The notes beneath the pieces are model-generated. The model ran no database searches. It was given only the letters and a program-made list of their open reading frames with translations, and was not told where the DNA came from. A DNA stretch of 64,000 nt. It comes from CAZPMC01 sp964587755 (GTDB lineage Bacteria; Bacillota; Clostridia; Acetivibrionales; DTU013). Both the position numbers and the translations under genes were made by a program. This document shows positions 53,823 to 63,211 of this stretch, piece after piece. The DNA lies in contig CAZPMC010000007.1 of NCBI GenBank assembly GCA_964587755.1, positions 1-64,000 of the forward strand, in the 5' to 3' direction. Positions within the stretch are counted from its first letter, which is position 1. The number at the start of each line of letters is the position of its first letter.

Positions 53823-54055
53823 TTCTTTACTCCATAGTTCCTGCTGAATTGGTTTTCCGGGGAAATAATTATTTGGAAGAAGATAAGCTTCGAGAAGCAT
53901 ATTATAACGGCGAGAGAATAATTGTGGCACAGATGTCTGATCGCCAATATGAAATAAGAAAACTATTGAGTACAAATCCAAGATCCTTTCTAAATCCTGC
54001 ATTTCAACCCGGAAATACAGTTGATGTTTCCTTGCTTAAAATGCTCGACAATTAA
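53819..54055 (+). CDS. YlzJ-like protein
   Basis: 78 residues from GTG 53819. The core ILYSIVPAELVF and NPAFQPGNTVD fits the YlzJ family, small proteins found between tepA and spoIIIE in spore formers. Function unknown. The ribosome site AAAGGGGGCGG lies inside the end of tepA. Confidence 0.88.
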   Translation: MILYSIVPAELVFRGNNYLEEDKLREAYYNGERIIVAQMSDRQYEIRKLLSTNPRSFLNPAFQPGNTVDVSLLKMLDN

Positions 54056-54136
54056 GAAATCGAATGAGCTCTGTTATCTAGAAAAGGTTGAGAAAATATG
54101 GTATAGTATTGATGATAACTAACCGGGGGTGTAATT

Positions 54137-56524
54137 TTGAGAGGGAAAAAAACACAAAAGAAAAATTCTGCAGCCAAAAAGAAAAACAAAAGCGTTCATT
54201 ATAGGGAAATACAGGGCATTTTACTACTTGCCATAGGCATACTTGCATTATTAAGCTTTTATGTAAAGGATTCAATAGGACTTTTCGGCGTGTTTATCAG
54301 GGACGTATCCTTAGGCATGCTCGGACTGCCTGCCTTTCTCATACCTCCTGTAATTATACTTTTTGCTGGTCTATTGATATTTTCTGATGAAAAAATTGAC
54401 CTTAATAATAAACCTTTATATGCTGTATTATTATTTTTACTTATTTCTGCAATGATTCAAACAGGCCAATATGTACCTGAAAGCTATAAAAATATTAAGC
54501 CGTTAGTTGCCTTAAAGCAATTTTATAACGACGGGGTGAGTTTTTCCGGCGGTGGTGTACTTGGGGGTATTATTAGTCTGCCGCTGCTTTTGACCTTTAG
54601 GGAATTAGGTACGATTATTATACTTACCGCCTTGTCTCTAATTGACATTATTTTATTGACAAACTCCTCTATTTCAAACTTTTTTAAAAACATCAAAGGT
54701 CTCTTCGTTTCAAAGCATAAAGCCAAAAAAATAAAAAAGATGGCAAAGACCAATGATGAATCATATGAGGATATAGATTTTCAACCGGACATTTTAGGTG
54801 AAGGCGATGATATGTCCTTGAGTTTTAATAAAACACCAAAGGTAATTGATTTTAAAATTGAAAAAACCTCGAGAGAATTGAGAAAAAAGAATACAAAAGG
54901 CACAAAAACAAGAACGGTTAAAAACCCCGACCTAGAAGATGCAAATGAAGATTCAGATATAAACTTAGTGATAGCGGATTTAAAAAGAAATAAAAGTAAG
55001 CTTTCTGAAAAGGCAACTATTGATGAAGTTAATGTATCTTCTGCTGATGTTGCATCATTCGGGAGCAAGAAAAACTCCCAGTATACTTTTCCCCCTTATG
55101 AACTTCTTATTGAGGACCAGGAATCAGCAGGCAGATCAAAGAACTATAGAAGCCAGATCTTAGATGGTGCAAAAAAGCTTGAGGAAACCTTGAGCAGCTT
55201 TGGAGTATCTGCGAAGGTTATTAATGTAACTAGAGGTCCCACCGTCACCAGATACGAATTACAGCCAAGTGCGGGAGTTAAGGTCAGCAGGATTGTAAAT
55301 CTGTCTGATGATATCGCTTTAAATCTTGCTGCTCCTGGCATTAGGATTGAAGCTCCTATACCGGGTAAGGCAGCGATTGGCATAGAGGTACCGAATAAAG
55401 AGATAAATATGGTGCGGCTTAGGGATGTTCTAGAATCTAAAGAATTTGCCCAGCACCCGTCAAAAATTGCATTTGCAGTCGGAAAGGATATTTCAGGCGA
55501 AACAATAATAGCTGACATTGCAAAGATGCCTCATCTTTTGATAGCCGGTGCTACAGGCTCAGGAAAGAGTGTTTGTATTAATAGTCTTATTGTGGGCTTG
55601 CTGTACAAATCTACTCCAGATGAAGTAAGACTTTTGATGATTGACCCGAAGGTGGTTGAGCTTGGAGTATACAATGGAATACCACATCTTCTTATACCTG
55701 TGGTCACCGAACCTAAAAAGGCTGCAGGCGCACTAAACTGGGCTGTTCAAGAGATGGTAAACAGATATAAATTATTTGCGGACAAAGCTGTCAGGGATAT
55801 AAAAGGATACAATGATTTAGTAAAAAGAACAGGAGAGGAAAAAACACTGCCCCAAATTGTCATCATAATAGATGAGTTGGCGGATTTAATGATGGTGGCT
55901 CCAAATGATGTTGAGGACGCTATATGCAGATTGGCTCAGATGGCAAGAGCAGCAGGTATGCATCTTGTAATCGCTACTCAAAGACCCTCCGTAGACGTTA
56001 TAACAGGTGTTATTAAGGCAAATATTACGTCCAGAATATCCTTTGCTGTTTCCTCCCAGATAGATTCAAGAACTATTCTTGATATGGCAGGTGCCGAAAA
56101 GCTTTTAGGCCGGGGTGATATGTTGATTCTTCCGGCTGGAAGAGCGAAGCCATTTAGAGTTCAGGGTGCCAATATAACTGATGAAGAAGTTGAAAGGGTA
56201 GTTGAGTTCGTCAAAGCCCAGGCGGATACCTCATATGACAATGATATTATTGAGGAAATAAACAATGGAAATACATCCTTTGACAATGATGAATCAGACG
56301 CCGATGAATTGTTGCCTAAAGCTATAGAAGCTGTTGTGGAAGCAGGACATGCTTCTGTATCCCTAATCCAACGGAAATTCAGAGTTGGGTATGCAAGGGC
56401 TGCAAGGATCGTAGATCAGATGGAGGAAAGAGGCATAATTGGCGGATTTGAAGGCAGTAAGCCAAGGCAGCTTCTTATTACAAAGCAGCAATGGCAAGAA
56501 ATGCAGTTGTCTGACAAGGAGTAG
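54137..56524 (+). CDS. spoIIIE: FtsK/SpoIIIE DNA translocase
   Basis: 795 residues from TTG 54137 after GGGGGTG. Four to five membrane helices in the first 190 residues, a charged linker (about 195-330), the alpha/beta motor with Walker A GATGSGKS and Walker B VIIIDELADLMM, and a C-terminal gamma winged helix (ASVSLIQRKFRVGYARAARI) that reads polar DNA sequences. It pumps the chromosome through the division or sporulation septum. The tepA-ylzJ-spoIIIE order supports the SpoIIIE name over a second FtsK. Confidence 0.95.
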   Translation: MRGKKTQKKNSAAKKKNKSVHYREIQGILLLAIGILALLSFYVKDSIGLFGVFIRDVSLGMLGLPAFLIPPVIILFAGLLIFSDEKIDLNNKPLYAVLLFLLISAMIQTGQYVPESYKNIKPLVALKQFYNDGVSFSGGGVLGGIISLPLLLTFRELGTIIILTALSLIDIILLTNSSISNFFKNIKGLFVSKHKAKKIKKMAKTNDESYEDIDFQPDILGEGDDMSLSFNKTPKVIDFKIEKTSRELRKKNTKGTKTRTVKNPDLEDANEDSDINLVIADLKRNKSKLSEKATIDEVNVSSADVASFGSKKNSQYTFPPYELLIEDQESAGRSKNYRSQILDGAKKLEETLSSFGVSAKVINVTRGPTVTRYELQPSAGVKVSRIVNLSDDIALNLAAPGIRIEAPIPGKAAIGIEVPNKEINMVRLRDVLESKEFAQHPSKIAFAVGKDISGETIIADIAKMPHLLIAGATGSGKSVCINSLIVGLLYKSTPDEVRLLMIDPKVVELGVYNGIPHLLIPVVTEPKKAAGALNWAVQEMVNRYKLFADKAVRDIKGYNDLVKRTGEEKTLPQIVIIIDELADLMMVAPNDVEDAICRLAQMARAAGMHLVIATQRPSVDVITGVIKANITSRISFAVSSQIDSRTILDMAGAEKLLGRGDMLILPAGRAKPFRVQGANITDEEVERVVEFVKAQADTSYDNDIIEEINNGNTSFDNDESDADELLPKAIEAVVEAGHASVSLIQRKFRVGYARAARIVDQMEERGIIGGFEGSKPRQLLITKQQWQEMQLSDKE

Positions 56525-56535
56525 GAGGTTTTATT

Positions 56536-58278
56536 GTGTCTGTTGTAAACGGTACTTTGATTGTATTAATGTTTTTCTTGCTTTTATACACTGTTTACAG
56601 GTTGTTTAGACGTAAAAGCCTTTTGATGATAATTCCTGTCTGCGCCCAAATTTTCGCAGTGTCAATAGCCTTTTTAAGCTTTGTAAATGATGTTGAGCCG
56701 GAAATATATATTGAAGCTGTATTTGTATTGTTTGGACTAATGCTTCCTCTTGTTTTTCTGATATATGATTATTTATTAATGATTAAAAGGGTAAAAAGGA
56801 AAGGTACCTTTGAAGGGCTGGTGGAAAAAGCTGATAACCGTATTATTTCCAACCCTTCTTTGCCTGATGAAGGCATTAACTGCCTTGCAGCCGATTTTAA
56901 AGTTAATAATATTATCAGAGGACTGCAATCTTTACCTAAAGACATTCAAAAGAATATCAGAAAACAACTCAATTACGCGAACTCGCTAAATAAACAAAAG
57001 GACTACATTGGTCCTTATTATATTTATGAGACTGTGTCAAAGATAGTAGATACATCATTTATGCTCTACTATAACTTTGGCCGCATTTGCTACAAGCTTC
57101 ACAAATATGAAGAAGCCCTTGATGGTTTTAAAATGGCATTAGAGCTTTCAACTCAAGCAGATGATGAATATAAACGGGATATTTACTACAATATCGGTAA
57201 TACATATTATATGCTTGGGAAATACTATGAGGCAGCAAAAAGCTATGAAATAGCTTTGCAGCTATTCGGAGACGACCTTAGAACATTAGAAAACCTCTCT
57301 TTTACATACGTTCGCAACGGAGAGCATGACCGTGGTATAGATTTACTGATGAAGACTCCTGTCAATTATGACACTTACAGAGCTCACTTTATTGCAGGAA
57401 AGCTGCTTTATGAGGCTTGCCGATACTCTGAGGCAGAGAATGAATTTGAAAAATGTATTGTACTAAAAAGCGGGCTAATAGAACCAAAAGCGGAAATGGG
57501 AAAAGTATTGATAAAGTTAAAAAAGCATGAGGCTGCAATTGACCTTTATAATCAAATAATATCTATTGATCCGGACAATTATGAAGCGTGGAATAATAAA
57601 TCAAGGCTTTGCTCTTTACTGAACCGGTGGACAGAGGCAGCTGGCGGGTATAAAGAAGTTATTCGATTAGACCCCGACAACAGCAAAAACTATTACAATT
57701 ATGCAGTTGCCCTTGAAGAGTCTGGTAAGAGAGAGGCTGCTATCGAAGCATATAAAAAAGCAATAGAAATAAGTCCTGACTTTGCCCAAGCCTATAATAA
57801 TCTCGGGATTGCCCTGTCTCTGATGGGAAAAACCCATGAAGCACTTGAAGTTTATGAAGAAGGAATAAAGAGAAATGAAAATGATTTTAACCTTTATTTT
57901 TACTTGGGAATGAACCATTTTGAGGAGCAAAGGTACATGGAAGCATCAAAAGCTTATAAGAAAGCGCTGGAGATTAAACCTAAGGAGCTGGAAACCTATT
58001 ATTACCTGGGCGCTGCACTTACTCAAATGCGTTATTACAACGATGCTATAGATGCTTATAAAAAAGCTCTTGATATAAAGCCTTCCGATTGGGAGCTTTA
58101 TTACAGTATTGCTGCCGTATATGCAATGTTGGGAAGATATGATATTTCATTGGAGAACCTAAAAAAAGCCATTGAGCTTAATTCAGACATATGCGATGAT
58201 ATTGAGAAGAACAGTGCATTCGACGGGATGCGGGGCAGAAATGACTATAAAGAAATTGTAGCAAGAAAAGCAGTATGA
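56536..58278 (+). CDS. Membrane-anchored TPR-repeat protein
   Basis: 580 residues from GTG 56536 behind AGGAGG. Three membrane helices in the first 85 residues place the rest in the cytoplasm. About ten tetratricopeptide repeats run from residue 175 to 560, for example YYNIGNTYYMLGKYYEAAKS and YNNLGIALSLMGKTHEALE, with consensus Ala/Gly/Pro positions. Such arrays mediate protein-protein contacts. Its link to spoIIIE upstream is positional only. Confidence 0.9.
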   Translation: MSVVNGTLIVLMFFLLLYTVYRLFRRKSLLMIIPVCAQIFAVSIAFLSFVNDVEPEIYIEAVFVLFGLMLPLVFLIYDYLLMIKRVKRKGTFEGLVEKADNRIISNPSLPDEGINCLAADFKVNNIIRGLQSLPKDIQKNIRKQLNYANSLNKQKDYIGPYYIYETVSKIVDTSFMLYYNFGRICYKLHKYEEALDGFKMALELSTQADDEYKRDIYYNIGNTYYMLGKYYEAAKSYEIALQLFGDDLRTLENLSFTYVRNGEHDRGIDLLMKTPVNYDTYRAHFIAGKLLYEACRYSEAENEFEKCIVLKSGLIEPKAEMGKVLIKLKKHEAAIDLYNQIISIDPDNYEAWNNKSRLCSLLNRWTEAAGGYKEVIRLDPDNSKNYYNYAVALEESGKREAAIEAYKKAIEISPDFAQAYNNLGIALSLMGKTHEALEVYEEGIKRNENDFNLYFYLGMNHFEEQRYMEASKAYKKALEIKPKELETYYYLGAALTQMRYYNDAIDAYKKALDIKPSDWELYYSIAAVYAMLGRYDISLENLKKAIELNSDICDDIEKNSAFDGMRGRNDYKEIVARKAV

Positions 58279-58300
58279 GAGAGATTAAGGAGACAAGCAA

Positions 58301-60157
58301 ATGGCTTTTTTACCTATATGCAGTAGTGACATGAAATCAAGGGGCTGGGATAGCCTTGATTTTCTTTATATAAGTGGTGACGCATATGTAGACCATCCTA
58401 GTTTCGGACATGCTATCATAACAAGAATATTAGAAAGTGAAGGATTTAAAGTAGGTATAATAGCACAACCCGATTGGAAATCGTGTAAAGACTTCATGAG
58501 GTTAGGACGACCTAACCTAGCTGTTCTTATATCATCTGGCGTTATAGATTCTATGGTAAATCATTATACCGCAAGCAAAAAGCGTAGAAGTGACGATAGC
58601 TACTCACCGGGTGGTAGAGCAGGATTTAGACCTGACAGGGCTGTAATTGTATACTCTAATAGGATTAGAGAGGCTTTTGGCAACATTCCTATAATTATAG
58701 GAGGAATAGAGGCAAGCTTGCGAAGATTTGCCCACTATGACTATTGGGAGGACAAGGTCCGCCGTTCGATATTAGCTGACTCACAGGCTGACATGCTCAT
58801 ATACGGAATGGGTGAAAAGCCCATTATTGAAATAGCAAATGCTTTAAAGAATGGTAATAGCATAGATCAAATCCGCGATGTAGGAGGAACTGCCTTTTTG
58901 AGTTCGGCCAAAGAAGAAGGGTATGTAATACCGTCCTACGAAGAGGTAATTAAAGATAAAAGAGCATATGCGAAAGCTTTCATGCTTCAGTACAACGAGC
59001 AGGACGCCATAAGCGGAAGAAGATTGATACAACCTCATGGAGATCGATTCGTTGTGCAAAATCCTCCATCATTACCAATGACGGTTGGGGAGCTGGACAG
59101 AGTATACTCTCTCCCCTTTGAAAGAACTTATCATCCTTCATACGAAGCAGCAGGAGGAATACCTGCAATCAAAGAAGTACAGTTCAGTATTACAAGTCAT
59201 AGAGGCTGTTTTGGAGGATGCTCCTTTTGCGCACTGAATTTTCATCAAGGCAGGACAATTCAAAAGCGCTCACCTGCGTCAATTTTATTTGAAGCTAAAA
59301 AGCTTGTTTGGCAACCCGGCTTTAAAGGATATATACATGACGTAGGTGGACCCACTGCAAATTTCAGAAATGTCGCATGTGACAAGCAAAGAATTCACGG
59401 CACCTGCAAGCATAGACAGTGTCTTTATCCCACTGCATGCAGAAATCTTAAGGTAGACCACAGTGAGTACCTTGAGTTGCTAAGAAGTCTCAGACAGATA
59501 CCTGAGGTTAAAAAAGTCTTTGTCCGCTCAGGTATTCGCTATGATTACTTGATGCTTGATAAAAATGATGAGTTTTTCAATGAATTGTGCGAACACCATG
59601 TAAGCGGGCAGTTAAAGGTCGCACCTGAGCACATTTCAGACAGAGTACTTGAAAAAATGGGCAAGCCCAGAAGAAGGGTATATGAATCCTTTGTAGAAAA
59701 ATTTTATTCAATCAATAAACGATTGGGAAAAGAGCAATACCTTGTTCCATATCTTATTTCAAGCCATCCGGGAAGTGATTTGAAAGCAGCTATTGAGCTT
59801 GCTCTTTATCTGAAGAAAATAAACTATACACCTGAACAGGTACAGGATTTTTATCCAACACCGGGAACATTGTCTACTTGCATGTTTTATACTTCATTAG
59901 ATCCCAGAACAATGAAGTACGTCTATGTTCCTAGAAGTCCGAAAGAAAAAGCAATGCAAAGAGCTCTGCTTCAATTTAAGAGAAAAGAAAACCAGCCTCT
60001 TGTTAGAGAAGCTTTAAAAAAGGCAGGACGGGAGGATTTAATCGGGTACTCTAAGGAATGTCTGGTATGGCCTGAGCGAAAAATTAATAGAAAAGCAAAG
60101 AACAAAAAGCCCGGGAGAAGAAGGGGATCAAGATACAGTAAAATGCGTAATGCTTAA
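58301..60157 (+). CDS. YgiQ-family radical SAM protein
   Basis: 618 residues. N-terminal SAM-adjacent domain with FLYISGDAYVDHPSFGHAII, a cluster motif GCFGGCSFCA (Cys-x3-Cys-x2-Cys, about residues 306-313), and the YgiQ pattern YIHDVGGPTANFRN later. The C-terminus is strongly basic (KNKKPGRRRGSRYSK), suggesting RNA contact. The reaction is unknown. ATG 58301 follows a weak AAGGAG. It is followed by the rny promoter. Confidence 0.93.
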   Translation: MAFLPICSSDMKSRGWDSLDFLYISGDAYVDHPSFGHAIITRILESEGFKVGIIAQPDWKSCKDFMRLGRPNLAVLISSGVIDSMVNHYTASKKRRSDDSYSPGGRAGFRPDRAVIVYSNRIREAFGNIPIIIGGIEASLRRFAHYDYWEDKVRRSILADSQADMLIYGMGEKPIIEIANALKNGNSIDQIRDVGGTAFLSSAKEEGYVIPSYEEVIKDKRAYAKAFMLQYNEQDAISGRRLIQPHGDRFVVQNPPSLPMTVGELDRVYSLPFERTYHPSYEAAGGIPAIKEVQFSITSHRGCFGGCSFCALNFHQGRTIQKRSPASILFEAKKLVWQPGFKGYIHDVGGPTANFRNVACDKQRIHGTCKHRQCLYPTACRNLKVDHSEYLELLRSLRQIPEVKKVFVRSGIRYDYLMLDKNDEFFNELCEHHVSGQLKVAPEHISDRVLEKMGKPRRRVYESFVEKFYSINKRLGKEQYLVPYLISSHPGSDLKAAIELALYLKKINYTPEQVQDFYPTPGTLSTCMFYTSLDPRTMKYVYVPRSPKEKAMQRALLQFKRKENQPLVREALKKAGREDLIGYSKECLVWPERKINRKAKNKKPGRRRGSRYSKMRNA

Positions 60158-60177
60158 TACTGTAAGTTTTGTTTTTC

Positions 60178-60206
60178 TTGACATAAAAATTAAAAAAGTT
60201 TACAAT
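60178..60206 (+). promoter_or_regulatory. Sigma-A promoter of rny
   Basis: TTGACA (60178-60183), 17 A-rich bases, TACAAT (60201-60206). Transcription would begin near 60213, leaving a leader of about 100 bases. Confidence 0.88.
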
Positions 60207-60227
60207 TAGTTTGTATTTCGAATAATT

Positions 60228-60275
60228 AATGTGCAGATGAAAAATCTGCACATTATAATATCCGGCTTTAGCCGG
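60228..60275 (+). other. Two leader hairpins before rny
   Basis: AATGTGCAGA (60228-60237) pairs perfectly with TCTGCACATT (60245-60254), and CCGGC (60262-60266) with GCCGG (60271-60275). Both lie between the promoter and the ribosome site and have no U-run, so they are more likely processing or stability elements than terminators. Confidence 0.6.
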
Positions 60276-60314
60276 AAATGTCCATTGAAAACTGAATACA
60301 AGGAGGTGTGTGCT

Positions 60315-61877
60315 ATTTTAGAATGGGCGGGTATTGGATTATTGATTGGCCTTGTAATTGGAGCTATAGTAGCCTCGATTATATCGTTCCGTAAAGGATA
60401 TAACCACAGGAAAAATGATGCAGAAGCTGAAATCGGCAGTGCTGAAATGGAAGCGATGAGAATTGTAAATGAAGCTTTAAAAGTCGCCGAAAGCAAAAAG
60501 CGGGAATCGCTCCTTGAAGCTAAGGAAGAGGTTCACAAAAGCAGAATTGAACTTGAAAGGGAAATAAAGGAGAGAAGGAACGAACTACTAAGGCAGGAGA
60601 GACGACTGGTTCAGAAGGAGGAAACTCTCGACAAGAAGTTGGATTCACTGGAGCAGAAGGACGAATCTCTCAATAAAAAAATTAAGGAAGTACAAGCATC
60701 TCAAGAAAAGGTTGCAGAGTTACAAAAAAAGCAGCTTGAAGAGCTCGAGAGAATATCGGGTCTGTCGATTGAAGATGCAAAGCAATACCTCATTAGAAAT
60801 GTAGAGGACGAGGTCAAGCACGAGCTGGCAATACTTGTGAAGGACCTTGAAGCTAAGGCTAAGGAGGAAGCTGACAGGAAGGCAAGAGACATTATTGCAA
60901 CAGCAATTCAAAAATGCGCTGCCGACCATGTCTCAGAAACCACAGTTTCAGTTGTGCCGTTGCCTAACGATGAAATGAAAGGTCGTATTATAGGACGTGA
61001 GGGCAGAAACATAAGGACGCTTGAGACATTAACCGGGATTGATCTGATTATCGACGATACTCCTGAAGCTGTTATTCTATCTGGGTTTGATCCCATAAGA
61101 AGAGAAGTAGCCAGAATAACTCTTGAAAAGTTGATTATTGACGGCAGAATACATCCTGCAAGAATCGAAGAGATGGTCGAAAAAGCAAAGAAGGAAGTAG
61201 ATAATACTATTCGTCAGGAAGGCGATAGAGCTACCTTTGAGACAGGCGTACACGGATTGCATCCTGAAGTTGTAAGACTACTTGGTAGGCTTAGATTTAG
61301 GACCAGTTATGGGCAGAACGTATTAAACCACTCTATTGAAGTTTCGACCCTCGCAGGAATCATGGCAGCTGAGATTGGCGCAGATGTGCTGCTGGCAAAG
61401 AGAGCAGGCCTTCTGCATGACTTAGGTAAAGCAGTTGACCATGAAATGGAAGGATCCCATGTTACAATTGGCGGAGATCTCGCAAAGAAGTACAGAGAAA
61501 GTAACGAAGTTGTCGATGCAATTTTATCTCACCACGGAGACGTTGAACCAACGTCGGTTATTGCGGTACTGGTACAGGCTGCTGACTCAATATCAGCTGC
61601 AAGACCGGGTGCAAGAAGAGAAACACTCGAATCATATATCAAGAGAATCGAAAAGCTTGAAGAAATTGCAAATTCCTTCTCCGGCGTAGAAAAATGTTTT
61701 GCTATACAAGCCGGTAGAGAGATAAGAATAATAGTCAAGCCTGAAGCTGTATCTGACGATGAAATGGTTTTGAAAGCTCGTGAAATTGTTAAAAAGATTG
61801 AAAGCGAACTTGAATATCCGGGTCAGATAAAGGTAAATGTGATCAGAGAGACAAGAGCTACTGAATACGCAAAATAA
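60315..61877 (+). CDS. rny: Ribonuclease Y, probable ATT start
   Basis: 520 residues if started at ATT 60315, the same length as Bacillus RNase Y. One N-terminal membrane helix (GIGLLIGLVIGAIVASII), a long coiled coil (about 30-190), a KH domain with GRIIGREGRNIRTLE, and an HD domain with GLLHDLGKAVDHE. It is the membrane endonuclease starting much mRNA decay in Firmicutes. No ATG, GTG or TTG has proper spacing: GTG 60306 overlaps the ribosome site itself, while ATT 60315 lies 8 bases after GGAGG. Upstream ATGs (60231, 60237) lie in the leader hairpin. Confidence 0.93.
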   Translation: MLEWAGIGLLIGLVIGAIVASIISFRKGYNHRKNDAEAEIGSAEMEAMRIVNEALKVAESKKRESLLEAKEEVHKSRIELEREIKERRNELLRQERRLVQKEETLDKKLDSLEQKDESLNKKIKEVQASQEKVAELQKKQLEELERISGLSIEDAKQYLIRNVEDEVKHELAILVKDLEAKAKEEADRKARDIIATAIQKCAADHVSETTVSVVPLPNDEMKGRIIGREGRNIRTLETLTGIDLIIDDTPEAVILSGFDPIRREVARITLEKLIIDGRIHPARIEEMVEKAKKEVDNTIRQEGDRATFETGVHGLHPEVVRLLGRLRFRTSYGQNVLNHSIEVSTLAGIMAAEIGADVLLAKRAGLLHDLGKAVDHEMEGSHVTIGGDLAKKYRESNEVVDAILSHHGDVEPTSVIAVLVQAADSISAARPGARRETLESYIKRIEKLEEIANSFSGVEKCFAIQAGREIRIIVKPEAVSDDEMVLKAREIVKKIESELEYPGQIKVNVIRETRATEYAK

Positions 61878-61908
61878 TAAGGGGGGCATAAAGCACCCCT
61901 TATTTTTC
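61876..61908 (+). terminator. Terminator after rny
   Basis: AATAAGGGG (61876-61884) pairs with CCCCTTATT (61896-61904) and T residues follow. Some read-through into ymdB is likely, as no separate promoter is obvious for it. Confidence 0.8.
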
Positions 61909-61943
61909 TTAATATGACTAAAAGAGTAACGGAGGATATGCTT

Positions 61944-62717
61944 TTGAAGGTACTGTTTATAGGAGATATTGTTGGCAAACCCGGTAGAAGAGCTGCTGCG
62001 GAAATGATTGCAATTATAAAAAAGGAAATGCCGTTCGATTATTGCATCGCAAACGCTGAGAACTCAGCAGGTGGCTCCGGTATCACCAATGTACTGGCTC
62101 AGGAGCTTTATAAATATGGCATTGACGTCATTACGCTGGGCAACCATACATGGTCAAAACGTGAGGTCACAAACTTTATAGATACTGATACTCATATCAT
62201 TAGACCGGCAAATTACCCGGTGGATTTACCGGGAAAAGGCTCAGTTATTATTGACGGTAAGCTCGGTGTTATTAATTTGCTGGGCCGAGTATATATGGAT
62301 AGTGTTGACTGCCCTTTTAGAGTCCTGGACAGAGAATTAGAGCATTTAAAAAGACAGGTAAAAGTAATTATCGTTGATATACACTGTGAAGCTACCTCCG
62401 AAAAAGCGGCTCTTGCTTGGCACGCTGACGGAAGGGTGAGTTGTGTAATCGGAACTCATACCCATGTCCAGACTGCTGATGAAAAGATATTACCCCGAGG
62501 CACTGCATTCCTTACAGATGTTGGAATGACAGGCCCTAGCGATGGCATTCTCGGAGTTGACTCAGAAATAATACTGGAAAAATTCCTATCATTTATGCCT
62601 GTGAGATTTCAACTGGCAAAGGGAAGAGTCCAATTCAATGCAGTATATTTAGATATTGATGAGGTTTCGGGAAAAACAAATTCTATACAGCGAATTTCGA
62701 AGATATTTGACCTATAA
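61944..62717 (+). CDS. ymdB: YmdB-type metallophosphoesterase
   Basis: 257 residues from TTG 61944, 8 bases after GGAGG; ATG 61938 is only 2 bases from it. Metal-binding motifs: FIGDIVGKPGR, ANAENSAGGSG, LGNHTWSK and GTHTHVQT with the late FLTDVGMTGP. YmdB hydrolyses 2',3'-cyclic nucleotides and in Bacillus affects biofilm and motility choices. The rny-ymdB-spoVS order is the same as in Bacillus. Confidence 0.95.
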   Translation: MKVLFIGDIVGKPGRRAAAEMIAIIKKEMPFDYCIANAENSAGGSGITNVLAQELYKYGIDVITLGNHTWSKREVTNFIDTDTHIIRPANYPVDLPGKGSVIIDGKLGVINLLGRVYMDSVDCPFRVLDRELEHLKRQVKVIIVDIHCEATSEKAALAWHADGRVSCVIGTHTHVQTADEKILPRGTAFLTDVGMTGPSDGILGVDSEIILEKFLSFMPVRFQLAKGRVQFNAVYLDIDEVSGKTNSIQRISKIFDL

Positions 62718-62747
62718 TTAAAAAAATTCAAAAATTTAACTAAATAA

Positions 62748-62776
62748 AAAGGAATTTCAATTTTTGTGTAGAATTC
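62748..62776 (+). promoter_or_regulatory. Sigma-H promoter of spoVS
   Basis: AAAGGAATT (62748-62756) fits the sigma-H -35 consensus RnAGGAwWW, and GTAGAATTC (62768-62776) fits the -10 RnnGAATww, with an 11-base spacer. spoVS is sigma-H dependent in Bacillus. There is no sigma-A-like alternative close by. Confidence 0.8.
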
Positions 62777-62822
62777 TTTTCTAATAATATAATTTCTATT
62801 TGCAATAGGGGGTAATAAAATC

Positions 62823-63086
62823 ATGGACGTTTTAAAGATCTCAGCAAAGTCCAATCCAAATTCCATAGCAGGTGCTTTGGCAGGTGTTATTAGAGAAAAG
62901 GGAATAGCTGAAATGCAGGCAATCGGCGCAGGCGCAATAAACCAGGCGATAAAAGCAATTGCGATTGCACGCGGTTTTGTGGCACCATCGGGACTTGAAT
63001 TAATTTGCATTCCTGCATTTACCGACATTTTGATTGACGGAGAAGAGAGAACTGCAATAAAACTTATTGTAGAGCCTCGCAGGTAA
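62823..63086 (+). CDS. spoVS: Stage V sporulation protein S
   Basis: 87 residues, the usual length. The sequence is near-invariant in spore formers: DVLKISAKSNPNSIAGALAG, QAIGAGAINQAIKAIAIARG and ELICIPAFTDI. It adopts an Alba-like fold and influences the timing of septation and coat assembly. ATG 62823 lies behind AGGGGGT. Expressed from a sigma-H promoter and followed by its own terminator. Confidence 0.98.
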   Translation: MDVLKISAKSNPNSIAGALAGVIREKGIAEMQAIGAGAINQAIKAIAIARGFVAPSGLELICIPAFTDILIDGEERTAIKLIVEPRR

Positions 63087-63098
63087 ACATTGATCCTA

Positions 63099-63127
63099 TA
63101 AAAAAGCACATATTTAGTGCTTTTTTT
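63099..63127 (+). terminator. Terminator after spoVS
   Basis: AAAAAGCAC (63101-63109) pairs with GTGCTTTTT (63117-63125) with further T residues. Confidence 0.9.
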
Positions 63128-63211
63128 GTGTCTAATTTTACTTACTGATGATTTTATAATTAGTTGGACTATGATAATATTATTCATAAGCAATGAATTA
63201 AGGAGTTTTTG

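Noticed and set aside
62609..63193. 194-residue minus-strand frame
   Set aside because: Antisense to spoVS and the end of ymdB, and it crosses the spoVS promoter and terminator.
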